Shown piece after piece: positions 10,697 to 20,200 of a DNA stretch of 64,000 nt; position 1 is the first letter of the stretch; each line of letters begins with the position of its first letter. Below the pieces are notes generated by a model. It was given only the letters and a program-made list of their open reading frames with translations, was not told where the DNA came from and ran no database searches. The position numbers and the translations under genes were made by a program. The DNA lies in the NCBI GenBank assembly GCA_000828975.1, contig AP014683.1:387520-451519 (forward strand), in the 5' to 3' direction. This stretch comes from Burkholderiales bacterium GJ-E10. GTDB lineage: Bacteria > Pseudomonadota > Gammaproteobacteria > Burkholderiales > Burkholderiaceae_F.

Positions 10697-12127
10697 ATGG
10701 CCGACGACGACCTCCAGACGCGCAGCCTGCGTGCGGTCTGGCACCCCTGCACTCAGATGAAGCAGCACGAGCAGCTGCCGCTCGTCGCCCTCGCGCGCGG
10801 CGAGGGCGCCTGGCTCGTCGACACGCAAGGCCGGCGCCTGCTCGACGGCATCAGTTCGTGGTGGGTCAACCTGTTCGGACATGCCAACCCCCGCATCAAC
10901 GCCGCCCTGCGCGAGCAACTGGACACCCTCGAGCACGCCATGCTCGCCGGCTTCACCCACGCCCCGGTGGTGGCGCTTTCCGAGCGACTGTCGGCGCGAA
11001 CGGGCGGCGCCCTCGGGCACTGCTTCTACGCATCGGACGGGGCGTCGGCGGTCGAGGTCGCGCTCAAGATGAGCCACCACGCCTGGCGCAACGCGGGGCG
11101 GGCGGAAAAGCGCGAGTTCGTCTGCGTGCGCGGGGACTATCACGGCGAAACGTTGGGCGCCCTAGGCGTGACCGATGTGCCGGTTTTCCGCGACGCCTAC
11201 GGCAGCCTGCTCCATGCCGCCCATGTCGTCGCCAGTCCGGACGCGCGGCAAGCCCATCCGCCCCTTCCGCCAGCGCTCCGCGACGCCGCCTCCCCCCCTC
11301 TCCCGAGCGCGGGAGAGGGCAGGGGTGAGGGTGTGGAAACGTGGGGTGCCGCCGAGGCGGCCCGGAGCGCCATCGCCGACGCCGAGCGCCTGTTCGCCGA
11401 TCGTGCCGACCGCATCGCCGCGATCGTCGTCGAGCCCCTGGTGCAGTGCGCCACCGGCATGGCCATGCATGACCCGTCCTATCTGCACGCACTGCGCGCG
11501 CTTTGCGACCGGTACGGCGTGCACTTCATCGCCGACGAGATCGCCGTCGGCTTCGGCCGCACGGGGACCTTCTTCGCCTGCGAACAGGCCGGCGTCTGGC
11601 CCGACTTCCTCTGCCTGTCGAAGGGGATCAGCGGCGGCTATCTGCCGCTGTCGGTGGTGATGACGCGCGAGGAGATCTACCGGGAGTTCTATTCCGACAC
11701 GGCATCGAAAGCGTTTCTGCACTCGCATTCCTATACCGGCAACCCGCTTGCCTGTCGGGCGGCGCTCGCCACCCTCGATATTTTCGAAGAGGACGCGGTG
11801 ATCGAGCGCAACCGCGAACGCGGCGCGGCCCTGGCGGCGCGGCTGCAGCCCTTGCGCGATGATCCGCGCGTCGAACATGTGCGAAGCCGCGGCATGATCC
11901 ATGCCTTCGATGTCCGTCCCGAGGCGCTGGGTGCGGACGCGTCGTCCTTCGCCCGGCGCTTCTTTATCGCGGCGCTCGATCGGGGCGTGCTGTTGCGGCC
12001 GATCGGGCGCACCGTGTACTGGATGCCGCCCTATATCCTGACCGATGCGGAGTGCGCGCATCTCGCCGAGGCCACGGCGGGCGCACTGGATGCCGCGCTG
12101 CATGCCGGACTGGATGGCGCGGCGTGA
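10697..12127 (+). CDS. bioA: BioA, adenosylmethionine-8-amino-7-oxononanoate aminotransferase
   Basis: PLP enzyme that converts KAPA to DAPA in biotin synthesis, using S-adenosylmethionine as amino donor. ATG 10697 follows GAGAAGGAATCC and gives 476 residues. Family landmarks: RAVWHPCTQMKQHE at the N-terminus, SSWWVNLFGHANP, the PLP-phosphate region FYASDGASAVEVALKMS, the aspartate-containing IADEIAVGFGRTG, and the PLP lysine in LSKGISGGYLPLS. The protein is somewhat longer than the usual 430-450 because an insert of roughly 25-30 residues, SPPLPSAGEGRGEG at its centre, interrupts the surface region before ERLFADRADRIAAIVVEP. That insert is copy B of the palindromic repeat, read in frame. It is the first gene of bioA-bioF-bioD. 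Confidence 0.95.
   Translation: MADDDLQTRSLRAVWHPCTQMKQHEQLPLVALARGEGAWLVDTQGRRLLDGISSWWVNLFGHANPRINAALREQLDTLEHAMLAGFTHAPVVALSERLSARTGGALGHCFYASDGASAVEVALKMSHHAWRNAGRAEKREFVCVRGDYHGETLGALGVTDVPVFRDAYGSLLHAAHVVASPDARQAHPPLPPALRDAASPPLPSAGEGRGEGVETWGAAEAARSAIADAERLFADRADRIAAIVVEPLVQCATGMAMHDPSYLHALRALCDRYGVHFIADEIAVGFGRTGTFFACEQAGVWPDFLCLSKGISGGYLPLSVVMTREEIYREFYSDTASKAFLHSHSYTGNPLACRAALATLDIFEEDAVIERNRERGAALAARLQPLRDDPRVEHVRSRGMIHAFDVRPEALGADASSFARRFFIAALDRGVLLRPIGRTVYWMPPYILTDAECAHLAEATAGALDAALHAGLDGAA
11296..11334. repeat. Intragenic palindromic repeat, copy B (inside bioA)
   Basis: A 10-bp perfect stem (CCCTCTCCCG, 11296-11305; CGGGAGAGGG, 11310-11319) with loop AGCG is followed by CAGGGGTGAGGGTGT. 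It matches copy A at 586-626 in stem and right flank. In BioA it is translated on the plus strand as PPLPSAGEGRGEG without breaking the frame. Confidence 0.85.
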
Positions 12128-13383
12128 ACGGATTCGAAGATCTGCGGGCGCGGTTGGCGGCCCTGGACCAACGGCAGCTGCGCCGGACCCGTCGCATCGT
12201 CGAAGGGGAATGGACGCCGACGGCGCGACTGGCCGAGCCCGGCGCCACCGGGCGCGCGGTGCTCGCCTTTTGCAGCAACGACTATCTCGGTCTGGCCTCG
12301 CACCCCGCCGTGGTCGAGGCGCTCGCCGCGGGTGCGCGGCGATTCGGTGCCGGTAGCGGCGCTTCGCCCTTGATCAGCGGCCATAACGCGGTGCACCACG
12401 ACCTCGAGGCGCGGTTTGCCGCGACCCAGTCGGCGCATATTCCGACGGCGCGCGCCCTGCATTTCGGCACCGGCTATCTCGCCAACCTCGCGGTGATCTC
12501 CGCGCTGGCCGATCGCGAGACCGAGGTCTTTTCCGAAGAACTCAATCACGCCTCGCTGATCGACGGCATCCGCCTCGCTTACGCACGCCGCCGGGTCTAT
12601 CCGCACGCGGATGCCGATGCACTCGAGGCGATGCTGCAGGCCAGCACGGCACGTCGGCGGGTGATCGTCACCGACGCGGTGTTTTCCATGGATGGCGACC
12701 TCGCGCCCTTGTCCCGGCTGCTGGCGCTGGCCGAGCGCCACGACGCCTGGCTGGTGATCGACGATGCGCATGGCTTCGGCGTGCTGGGGCCGGGCGGCCG
12801 CGGCTCGCTGGCGCATTTCGGCCTGCGTTCGGATCGCATCCTGTACATGGCGACGCTGGGCAAGGCGATGGGCGTGGGCGGCGCGCTCGTGTGCGCGCAG
12901 GAAGACGTGATCGAGTGGCTGATCCAGCGGGCGCGCCCCTACATTTATTCGACCGCGGCGCCGCCCGCGCTCGCGGCGGCGGTGGCGGCGGCATTCGACA
13001 TCGCCCTGGGCGCGGAAGGAGAGGCGCTGCGCGCCACGCTGCGCGCCCACGTCGCCCGGCTGCAGGCGGGGTTCCCGGGATCGTCCCCCCCCGGGGCGGC
13101 CCAGGCCGCCGCTTTGCAGGGTGGGGCGGGTGGGCCGGGTGGAATCTGGCGGCTGCTGTCGTCGCCGACGCCGATTCAGCCCATCGTGGTCGGCGGCAAT
13201 GAAGCGGCGCTGGCGCTTGCCGCGGCCCTGCTGGACCGCGGCATCTGGGTACCGGCGATCCGCCCGCCCACGGTGCCCGAAGGCACGGCGCGCCTGCGCG
13301 TGACGTTGTCGGCGGCGCACACCGCGGAGCAGGTCGATCGACTGACAAGGGTCCTGCGGGAATTGGCGGCAAGGCCGGGGTGA
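12124..13383 (+). CDS. bioF: BioF, 8-amino-7-oxononanoate synthase
   Basis: PLP-dependent alpha-oxoamine synthase that condenses pimeloyl-ACP/CoA with alanine to KAPA. The GTG start at 12124 overlaps the bioA stop by 4 bp and yields 419 residues. Motifs: [40 protein letters not shown], the catalytic aspartate in [18 protein letters not shown], and the PLP lysine region [16 protein letters not shown] Gly/Pro/Ala-rich stretch (about residues 319-342, near [11 protein letters not shown] and GGAGGPGG) sits where the family normally has a short loop before [12 protein letters not shown], making the protein longer than the usual 385-400. This insert does not match the uvrA/bioA palindrome. Confidence 0.94.
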   Translation: MNGFEDLRARLAALDQRQLRRTRRIVEGEWTPTARLAEPGATGRAVLAFCSNDYLGLASHPAVVEALAAGARRFGAGSGASPLISGHNAVHHDLEARFAATQSAHIPTARALHFGTGYLANLAVISALADRETEVFSEELNHASLIDGIRLAYARRRVYPHADADALEAMLQASTARRRVIVTDAVFSMDGDLAPLSRLLALAERHDAWLVIDDAHGFGVLGPGGRGSLAHFGLRSDRILYMATLGKAMGVGGALVCAQEDVIEWLIQRARPYIYSTAAPPALAAAVAAAFDIALGAEGEALRATLRAHVARLQAGFPGSSPPGAAQAAALQGGAGGPGGIWRLLSSPTPIQPIVVGGNEAALALAAALLDRGIWVPAIRPPTVPEGTARLRVTLSAAHTAEQVDRLTRVLRELAARPG

Positions 13384-13387
13384 GCGC

Positions 13388-14065
13388 ATGGATTCGTGCT
13401 TCGTGACCGGTACCGACACCGGCGTCGGCAAGACCCTGATTGCGGCAGCCCTGGTCCACGCCCTGGCGCGGGCCGGGCGGCGGGCGGTCGGCATGAAGCC
13501 GGTTGCGGCCGGCGCGGAATGGCGGGATGGCGCGCTGCGCAACGAGGACGTGGAAGCGTTGATCGCCGCGGCCAACGTCGTCGCCCCCCGCGAGGCGGTG
13601 TGTCCCGTGCTGCTGCCGCAGGCGGTGGCACCACATATCGCTGCGGAGTCGGCGGGAATCCGGATCGCTCTACGGCCCATCGAAGCCGCGTTCGCCACGC
13701 TGCGGGCGCAGTCCGACGCGGTCGTGGTCGAGGGGGTCGGCGGGTTCCGCGTGCCGCTTGCCCCGGATTTCGATACCGCCGACCTCGCCTGTTTCCTGGG
13801 CCTGCCCGTCGTGCTGGTGGTCGGCCTGCGGCTCGGCTGTCTGAATCACGCCTTGCTCAGCGCCGAGGCGATTGCGGCGCGCGGCCTGCGTCTGCAGGCC
13901 TGGGTGGCCAATCGGATCGACCCGGCGATGGCGGAGGCGGAGCGGAATCTGGCGACCTTGCGGCGCCTGCTGCCGGCGCCGTGCATGGGGGTCGTCCCGC
14001 ACCTGGCGCGGGTGGATTTCCGGGAAGTCGCGGACCGGCTCGACATCGGCGTGATCACCGGGTGA
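13388..14065 (+). CDS. bioD: BioD, dethiobiotin synthetase
   Basis: ATP-dependent carboxylase that closes the ureido ring to give dethiobiotin. The 225 residues start MDSCFVTGTDTGVGKTL, which is the P-loop of the family. The other hallmarks are GMKPVAAGAEW, the VVEGVGGFRVPL segment that binds ATP and DAPA, and VVGLRLGCLNHALLS. It starts 4 bp after the bioF stop, so bioA-bioF-bioD form one transcript. bioB, the last step, is not in this window. Confidence 0.95.
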   Translation: MDSCFVTGTDTGVGKTLIAAALVHALARAGRRAVGMKPVAAGAEWRDGALRNEDVEALIAAANVVAPREAVCPVLLPQAVAPHIAAESAGIRIALRPIEAAFATLRAQSDAVVVEGVGGFRVPLAPDFDTADLACFLGLPVVLVVGLRLGCLNHALLSAEAIAARGLRLQAWVANRIDPAMAEAERNLATLRRLLPAPCMGVVPHLARVDFREVADRLDIGVITG

Positions 14066-14083
14066 GCGCGGGTGCGCGGTGGA

Positions 14084-14112
14084 CCGTTCCCGCGCGCCCG
14101 TTCGGGGAACGG
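14084..14112. terminator. Hairpin between convergent bioD and the Gly/Trp-rich gene
   Basis: An 8-bp inverted repeat (CCGTTCCC, 14084-14091; GGGAACGG, 14105-14112) with a GC-rich loop lies in the 80-bp gap between two converging genes. There is no clear T-tract, so a terminator role is inferred from position. Confidence 0.45.
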
Positions 14113-14145
14113 CAATACCGCCGCGGCCCGGAACGCCGGCGTCGG

Positions 14146-14664
14146 CTATTGGCCGGCAGGCTTCGGCGTCACCTTCTTCCATCCCGAGGAACAGGACTGC
14201 ACATAAGGATAGTAGGTCTTGCTGCCCGGGCAGTAGTACCAGTAATACGACTGGGTCGGAACCTGGGTCGGCGGCGGCGGGTTCACGATCACCGGGGGCG
14301 CGGCGTAGTAGGGGTAGTAATAGGGGGAATATGGATAGATCGGTGCGCCCCAGCCCCACCACAACGGGTCGTCAAATCCGATGCCCCAGCCCCATCCCCA
14401 GCCGGGGCCGCCCCAGCCCCATCCGTCGCGCCAGCCCCAGTCCCCGCGCCAACCGCCGCCCCAGTATCCGGCGTGGCCCCAACCGCCATACCCACGCCCG
14501 CCGAAACGGCCGCCGCCCATGCGCCCGCTGCCATGGAAGCCTCCGCCACCGTGAAACCCGCCACCGCCCCCGCCGAACGCGTGGCCGGGCGCGGCATAGG
14601 CCGCGCCGCACGCTGCCAGCGCGACCGGGAACAAAATGGCGCGTGCGAAAATCCGATAGTCCAT
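14146..14664 (-). CDS. Exported Gly/Trp/Tyr-rich protein
   Basis: Function unknown. ATG 14664 is preceded by GGAG with good spacing and gives 172 residues. A signal peptide (MDYRIFARAILFPVALAACG, cleavage probably after AAYA) is followed by a long low-complexity stretch of Gly with His, Phe, Arg and then Trp (repeated GGGGFHG and GWGW units). A Tyr/Pro-rich segment comes next, and a small C-terminal module with two cysteines: YYWYYCPGSKTYYPYVQSC then GWKKV. That C-terminal module, a Tyr-rich CP..YYPYV..C..GW block, recurs at the end of many exported betaproteobacterial proteins, which suggests a small surface or periplasmic fold. It is divergent from the sensor kinase gene with a 76-bp shared upstream region. 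Confidence 0.75.
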   Translation of the reverse strand: MDYRIFARAILFPVALAACGAAYAAPGHAFGGGGGGFHGGGGFHGSGRMGGGRFGGRGYGGWGHAGYWGGGWRGDWGWRDGWGWGGPGWGWGWGIGFDDPLWWGWGAPIYPYSPYYYPYYAAPPVIVNPPPPTQVPTQSYYWYYCPGSKTYYPYVQSCSSGWKKVTPKPAGQ

Positions 14665-14740
14665 GGTTTTTCTCCATCTACGCGGAATGGCGTCGGGCGA
14701 TCCCGCGTGCATAGTGTGATCCCTTGAGCGGAAAATTTCT

Positions 14741-16438
14741 GTGACCATGCTTTTCGACCGGCTCGCGGGCGGGAAAATTCCAGGGATCTCCCTGCACGGT
14801 TCCCAATGGCTGGCGACGATCGCGCTGGGCCTGTTGTATGTGTTTTCCGGTCCCGTGACGGACCTCTTCCCGCACGCGCGGTTCGGGGTGCAGCCCTGGA
14901 GCGCGCATCCGGCGATCGCGCTGGTCATGGTGGTCTACGCCGGTACCGGCGCCGTGCCCATCCTGTTTTCCGCCGTGTTGGCCTCCTGGTGGCTGGTGCC
15001 CGTTGCCGATACGGCGACGGGTGAGTTTTCTGCCGCCGTGGTGTTGACGGCGGTGTATCTGGGCGCAGGGCTGGCGTTGGACCGTACCACCAACTGGCGC
15101 AATCCGGAGCACGGTCTGCGCGACCTGGTGGGGTTCCTGGCGGTTGCCACCATCCTCGCGTTGCTGGTTTCCCTGGTCGACGGCACACCGTCGGTGCTGT
15201 CCGGCGCGGTGGGCGGGCGGACCGAGCCGGTCCTGTTCCTGCGCCTGTTCGTCGCCAACCTGCTGGGGCTGGTGGTGCTCGCCCCTCTGTTGATGTACAT
15301 CGCCGCGGACGGATTGCGCGGGACCTTCGCCCGGTTGGCCGCGCGGGCGGCGCTGCGGGACAGCATCCTCTTCCTCGTGGTTCAGGGAGGCATCCTGGAA
15401 CTGGTGTTCGGCCTGCGCCTATGGGACGAATTCCGCATGTCGTACCTGCTGTTCCTGCCGGTCGGGGTGGTCGCGATGCGTCTGGGGCTGTTGGGCGCGG
15501 CCCTTGCCTTGCCCTTGACCCAGGTGGGGATGCTGGCCGCGTTATCCTGGACGGGGACGAGCACCGGGACGGCGTTCGAATTCCAACTGGCGATGCTGAC
15601 CCTGTCGGTGACGGCGCTGGCGATGGGCGTTCTGGCCGACGAACAGCGTCGCGCTGCCGCCCGGATCGCCGAACATGAGCTGGCATTGCGGGAACATGAC
15701 CGTGCGCTGGCGCAGGCGCAGCGCACGGCGTCGACCGCCGAACTTGCCGCCGCCCTGGCGCACGACCTCAGCCAGCCGCTTTCCGCAATCGGAACCTACG
15801 CCCGGGCCAGCCAGGTGCTGGCGCAGCGCGGCGACGCGGATCGCAGCCAGTTGATCGACACGCTCGGCCGCATCGCGCAGGAGAGCGCCCGCGCCGGGCA
15901 GTACGTGCGGCGCATGCGCGATTTCTTCCGCACCGGCGTTTCGCACCAGGACCGGATCGCGGCAGCGGACCTGATCGGCAACACCTACGAACATTTGAGC
16001 GACCGTGCCCGGCGGGCACGGATCCGCTGGCGTTCCCGGATCGAGCCGGGCCTGCCGCCGTTGCGGGTCGACGCGGTGCAGATGGGCGCCGTGCTCGCGA
16101 ATCTCCTGAACAACGCCTATGATGCCCTCGCCGATTGGCAGGGTCCGCGTGAAATTCGCTGCGACGCCTACCGGATCCAGGAGGGAGCGAGGACGATGCT
16201 GCGGATCCGGGTGCAGGATACTGGGCCCGGCATCGCGCCGGAGGTCCGCGAGCGGCTTTTCACGCCGCTCGCGACCACCAAGCCGGGGGGGATGGGACTG
16301 GGTCTGGCGCTTTCCCGCTCGATCACGGAGCGGCAGGAGGGGCGCCTCTGGTTCGATCCGGAGGCGGAGCGGACGACGTTCTGCCTGGACTTGCCGGTCC
16401 AGGACGCGGAGTCCGTGGGGATGCACGGAAGTACGTGA
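14741..16438 (+). CDS. Membrane sensor histidine kinase with MASE1-like domain
   Basis: A 565-residue sensor kinase. The N-terminal half (about residues 20-300) has many hydrophobic helices with the charged-loop pattern of MASE1 sensory domains. A coiled-coil linker leads to the dimerisation helix AALAHDLSQPLSAI, whose His near residue 345 is the phosphoacceptor. A HATPase domain follows with the N box NLLNNAYDAL, G1 VQDTGPGIAP and G2 TKPGGMGLGLALS. The kinase core resembles the FixL/NtrB-like group that pairs with FixJ-type regulators, and such a regulator converges on it at 16584-17210. GTG 14741 or ATG 14747 can start it. The signal is unknown. Confidence 0.88.
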   Translation: MTMLFDRLAGGKIPGISLHGSQWLATIALGLLYVFSGPVTDLFPHARFGVQPWSAHPAIALVMVVYAGTGAVPILFSAVLASWWLVPVADTATGEFSAAVVLTAVYLGAGLALDRTTNWRNPEHGLRDLVGFLAVATILALLVSLVDGTPSVLSGAVGGRTEPVLFLRLFVANLLGLVVLAPLLMYIAADGLRGTFARLAARAALRDSILFLVVQGGILELVFGLRLWDEFRMSYLLFLPVGVVAMRLGLLGAALALPLTQVGMLAALSWTGTSTGTAFEFQLAMLTLSVTALAMGVLADEQRRAAARIAEHELALREHDRALAQAQRTASTAELAAALAHDLSQPLSAIGTYARASQVLAQRGDADRSQLIDTLGRIAQESARAGQYVRRMRDFFRTGVSHQDRIAAADLIGNTYEHLSDRARRARIRWRSRIEPGLPPLRVDAVQMGAVLANLLNNAYDALADWQGPREIRCDAYRIQEGARTMLRIRVQDTGPGIAPEVRERLFTPLATTKPGGMGLGLALSRSITERQEGRLWFDPEAERTTFCLDLPVQDAESVGMHGST

Positions 16439-16583
16439 AGCCCTTACGAATTCGCCGCTTTTGGCCAGCAAGCAAGATCGTTAAGGTTGCGCGTCCGCCA
16501 AAACGGGGTGAACTGCGCGAGGTGGACTTCGGTTTGTACGGGTTGCGGGCTCCCAGACGGAAGCCCGATTCGATTGCGAGGTT

Positions 16584-17210
16584 TCAGTGTCGGGTATTTT
16601 CTGTCGGCTCCTGCAAGGGTTGCACGAGCCGAACCAGGTCGGGAATGCGGCGGACGTCGAGTTTGTGCATCAGTCTCGCCTTGTAGACTTCGACGGTTCG
16701 CGCGCTGATTCCCAACTCCACCGCGATTTCCCGGTTATGCCGGCCGGCCACCACCAGGTCCATCACCTCGCGTTCGCGCGAGGTCAGGCGCGCCACCCGC
16801 TCGGCGACTCGCTCGGACTCGCGCTCGGATTCCCAGTACCGCTCGTCGCGGGCGATGGCGGCATCCACCACTTCGACCAGGCGGTCGTTGTCGACGGGCT
16901 TTTCGAGGAAATCGAACGCGCCCGCTTTGAGGGCATTGCGCGCGGTGGGCACGTCGCCGTGCGCGGTGAGGAAAAGCACCGGCAGGCGGATCTGCTTTTC
17001 CGCCAGGCGGTTCTGGAGTTGCAGCCCGTTCATGCCCCCCAATTGCATGTCGAGAATCGCGCAGCCGCGGCAGTTGCCGTCGACGTGCGCGAGAAACGAT
17101 TCGGCGGAATCGAACACCTGGGTCGCGAGGCCGCGGAATCCAAGCCACATGGCGAGGGATCGGCGGACTGCGTCGTCGTCATCGACGATGTATACGGTGG
17201 GTCGGTACAT
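16584..17210 (-). CDS. FixJ/NarL-type response regulator
   Basis: A 208-residue two-component regulator. The receiver domain (residues 1-120) carries the acidic pocket IVDDDD, phosphoacceptor Asp54 in AILDMQLGGMNG, Thr in FLTAHGDVPTA and Lys in FLEKPVD. A charged linker (SERESERVAERVA) leads to a LuxR-type helix-turn-helix, LTSREREVMDLVVAGRHNRE then ISARTVEVYKARLMHKL. It converges on the MASE1 kinase gene with 145 bp between, and its start is only 45 bp from the divergent RND operon start. The pair therefore probably controls that operon or an overlapping set of genes; this is inference from position. Confidence 0.92.
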   Translation of the reverse strand: MYRPTVYIVDDDDAVRRSLAMWLGFRGLATQVFDSAESFLAHVDGNCRGCAILDMQLGGMNGLQLQNRLAEKQIRLPVLFLTAHGDVPTARNALKAGAFDFLEKPVDNDRLVEVVDAAIARDERYWESERESERVAERVARLTSREREVMDLVVAGRHNREIAVELGISARTVEVYKARLMHKLDVRRIPDLVRLVQPLQEPTENTRH

Positions 17211-17255
17211 GGCTGAAATTATCCTTTATTAGTTTCTTGGAAAACGAGAGCAATC

Positions 17256-20200
17256 GTGTCCCTGGTTGATTTTGTCCTAAAAAGACCGTACACAGTTCCC
17301 GCCGTCCTGATCCTGATCTGCCTGCTGGGGATCGGAGCCGCGCTGCGCATGCCGGTCGACATCTTTCCCGAGATCGACATCCCGGTGGTCAGCGTCGTCT
17401 GGACCTACAACGGCATGAGCGCGGAGGACATGCAGAACCGCATCATCACGCTGCATGAACGCCAGATGGCCTCGCTGGTCGACGACATCGAGCGCATCGA
17501 TGCGACGAGCTATTACGGCGTGGGCGTCGAGAAGGTCTATCTTCATGAGGGCGCGAACGTCTCGCGGGCGGTGGCGCAGGTCGCCAGCTCGGCCCTGGTG
17601 GTGCTGAAATACATGCCCTACGGCATCACGCCGCCGATGGTGATCCGCTACGGCGCCACCGACGTGCCGATCATCCAGCTGAGCCTGTCGAGCAAGACGC
17701 TGCCCGACACCAAACTCAACGACCTCGGCCAGAACATCATCCGCCCGGCGCTCGCCGTGGTCCACGGTGCCGAGGTGCCGTATCCGTACGGCGGCAAGCC
17801 GCGGGTCATCATGGCCGACCTCGACGAGCGCGCCCTCCAGGCGCGGGGGCTTACGCCCGCCGATGTCGCCAAAGCGCTGATGCACCAGAACGTGATCCTG
17901 CCGGCCGGTGACGTGAAAATCGGCCACAAGGATTACACCTTGACGATGAACAACAGTCCCGATGTGATCTCGGAACTCAATTCCTTCCCGGTGGGTGAAA
18001 TCAACGGCAAGACTATCTTCATGCGCGACGTTGCGCGCGTGCATGACGGATTCCAGATCCAGACCAACTCGGTGGCGGTCAACGGCCGGCCCGGTGCGCT
18101 GATGACGATCCGCAAGACCGGCGGCGTCTCCACGCTGGCGGTGATCAACGGCATCCGCGCGGTCCTGCCCTATATGAACCGCATCATGCCCAAGGGCGTC
18201 AAGATCACGCCGCTCTTCGACCAGTCGGTGTTCGTCAAGGCGGCGCTCAACAGCGTGGCGATGGGCGGCGCGATGGCGGCGGGGCTCACCGCGATGATGA
18301 TCCTGCTCTTCCTCGGCAACTGGCGGCTGACGCTCATCATCCTGGCGGCGATCCCGCTGTCGATCATCACCGCCGTGCTGATCATGTACATCGGCGGCAA
18401 TACGCTCAACACCATGACCCTGGGCGGATTCTCGCTCGCGGTGGGGATCCTGGTCGACAATGGCACCGTGGTGATCGAGAACATCGAACGCCACGTGCGC
18501 GCCGGAGCGGGGCTGCACAAGGCCATTCTGCGCGGCTGCGGCGAGGTCGGCGTTCCGACCATGCTGGCGACGCTCTGCATCTGCATCGTGTTCGTCCCGG
18601 TGTTCCTGCTGCAGGGCACGGCCAAGTACCTGTTTTCGCCCCTGTCGCTGTCGGTGATCTGTGCGCTGCTGGCAAGTCTTGCGCTGTCGTTCACCATGGT
18701 GCCGCTGCTCTTCAAGTATCTGATGCGCGCGTCGGTCGAGGCCCACGCCAAGCACGAGCATGCCGTGCACGACGTTGCGCACGCGGGGAAAGCCGAGACG
18801 CCGACCCTGCTCGGGCGGATCGGCAAGGCGCTCTATGGCATCCACCTCGCATTCGAGCGCGGCTTCACCCGGTTTCGGGAGGGGTACCGCAATGTCGTTT
18901 CGTGGGTGGTGACGCGGCCGAAGACGGTCATTGCCTTCTTCATCGGGCTGATGGTGGTCTCGCTTTCGCTTTTCCCCTTCCTCGGCCGCGACTTCTTCCC
19001 GCAGGTCGATGCCGGGCAGATGCGGCTGCACGTGCGGGCGCCTGCCGGCACGCGGATCGAACAGACCCAGGCGTATTTCGCGCAAGTCGAAGGCGCGATC
19101 CGCAAGATCGTCGGCAACGATCAGATCTCGGTGATCCTGGACAACATCGGCCTTCCCTATAGCGGCATCAACATGGCGCTGTCCGACTCGGCGACGGTCG
19201 GGCCGATGGACGGCGAAATCCTGATTTCGCTCAACAAGGAGCACAAGCCGACCGCAGGCTTCGTCGCCGAATTGCGCCGCAAGCTGCCGCGCGAATTTCC
19301 CGAGCTGACGTTCTTCTTCCAACCGGCGGACATCGTCGATCAGGTGCTCAATTTCGGGCAGCCGGCGCCGATCGATATCCAGGTCTCGGGCTACGACAGC
19401 GGTGCGACCTACGACGTGGCGAAGCACATCATGCGCGACATCGCCAAGATCCCCGGCATCGTCGATTCGCACATCTTCCAGGTTCCGGATTCGCCGTCGC
19501 TCACGATCGACGTCGATCGGGCATTGGCGACCGACGTCGGCGTCAACCAGCTCGCCAGCGCCAACAGCGTGCTGGTTGCAACCAACTCCAGCGCCCAGCT
19601 GGCGCCGAACTTCTGGGTCGATCCCCGCAATGCCGTGAGTTACCCGCTGGTGGTGCAGGTGCCGCAGTACAAGATCGACACCGGTCCGGATCTGTGGACG
19701 ATCCCGGTCAAGACCAAGCCCGGCGATCCGCGGCAGTTGCTCATGAACGTGTCCAAGTTCGGACGGGCGCCGGTTCCGCTGGTCGCGTCGCAGCACAACA
19801 TCCGTCCGGTGTTCGACGTGCAGGCGGACGTGCAGGGAATCGACCTGGCATCGGCCGCGAAGGCGATCAACCGGGTGCTCGATCGCGACCGGCCGCCACC
19901 CGCCAAGGCGATCAAGGTCACGCTTTCGGGGCAGATCGACACCATGGAGCAGAGCTATACCGGTCTGTTCACCGGGATCGCCCTGGCCGTGGTGCTGGTC
20001 TACCTCTTCCTGGTGATGAATTTCCAGAGCTGGATCGATCCGCTGATCGTGCTCATGGCGGTGCCGTTCGCGCTCGCCGGGGTGATGTGGATGCTGTTCC
20101 TCACCCAGACCCACTTGAGCGTTCCGGCCCTGATGGGGACCCTCATGTGCATCGGTCTGACGACCGCGAACAGCATTCTGGTCGTGACTTTCGCCAATCA

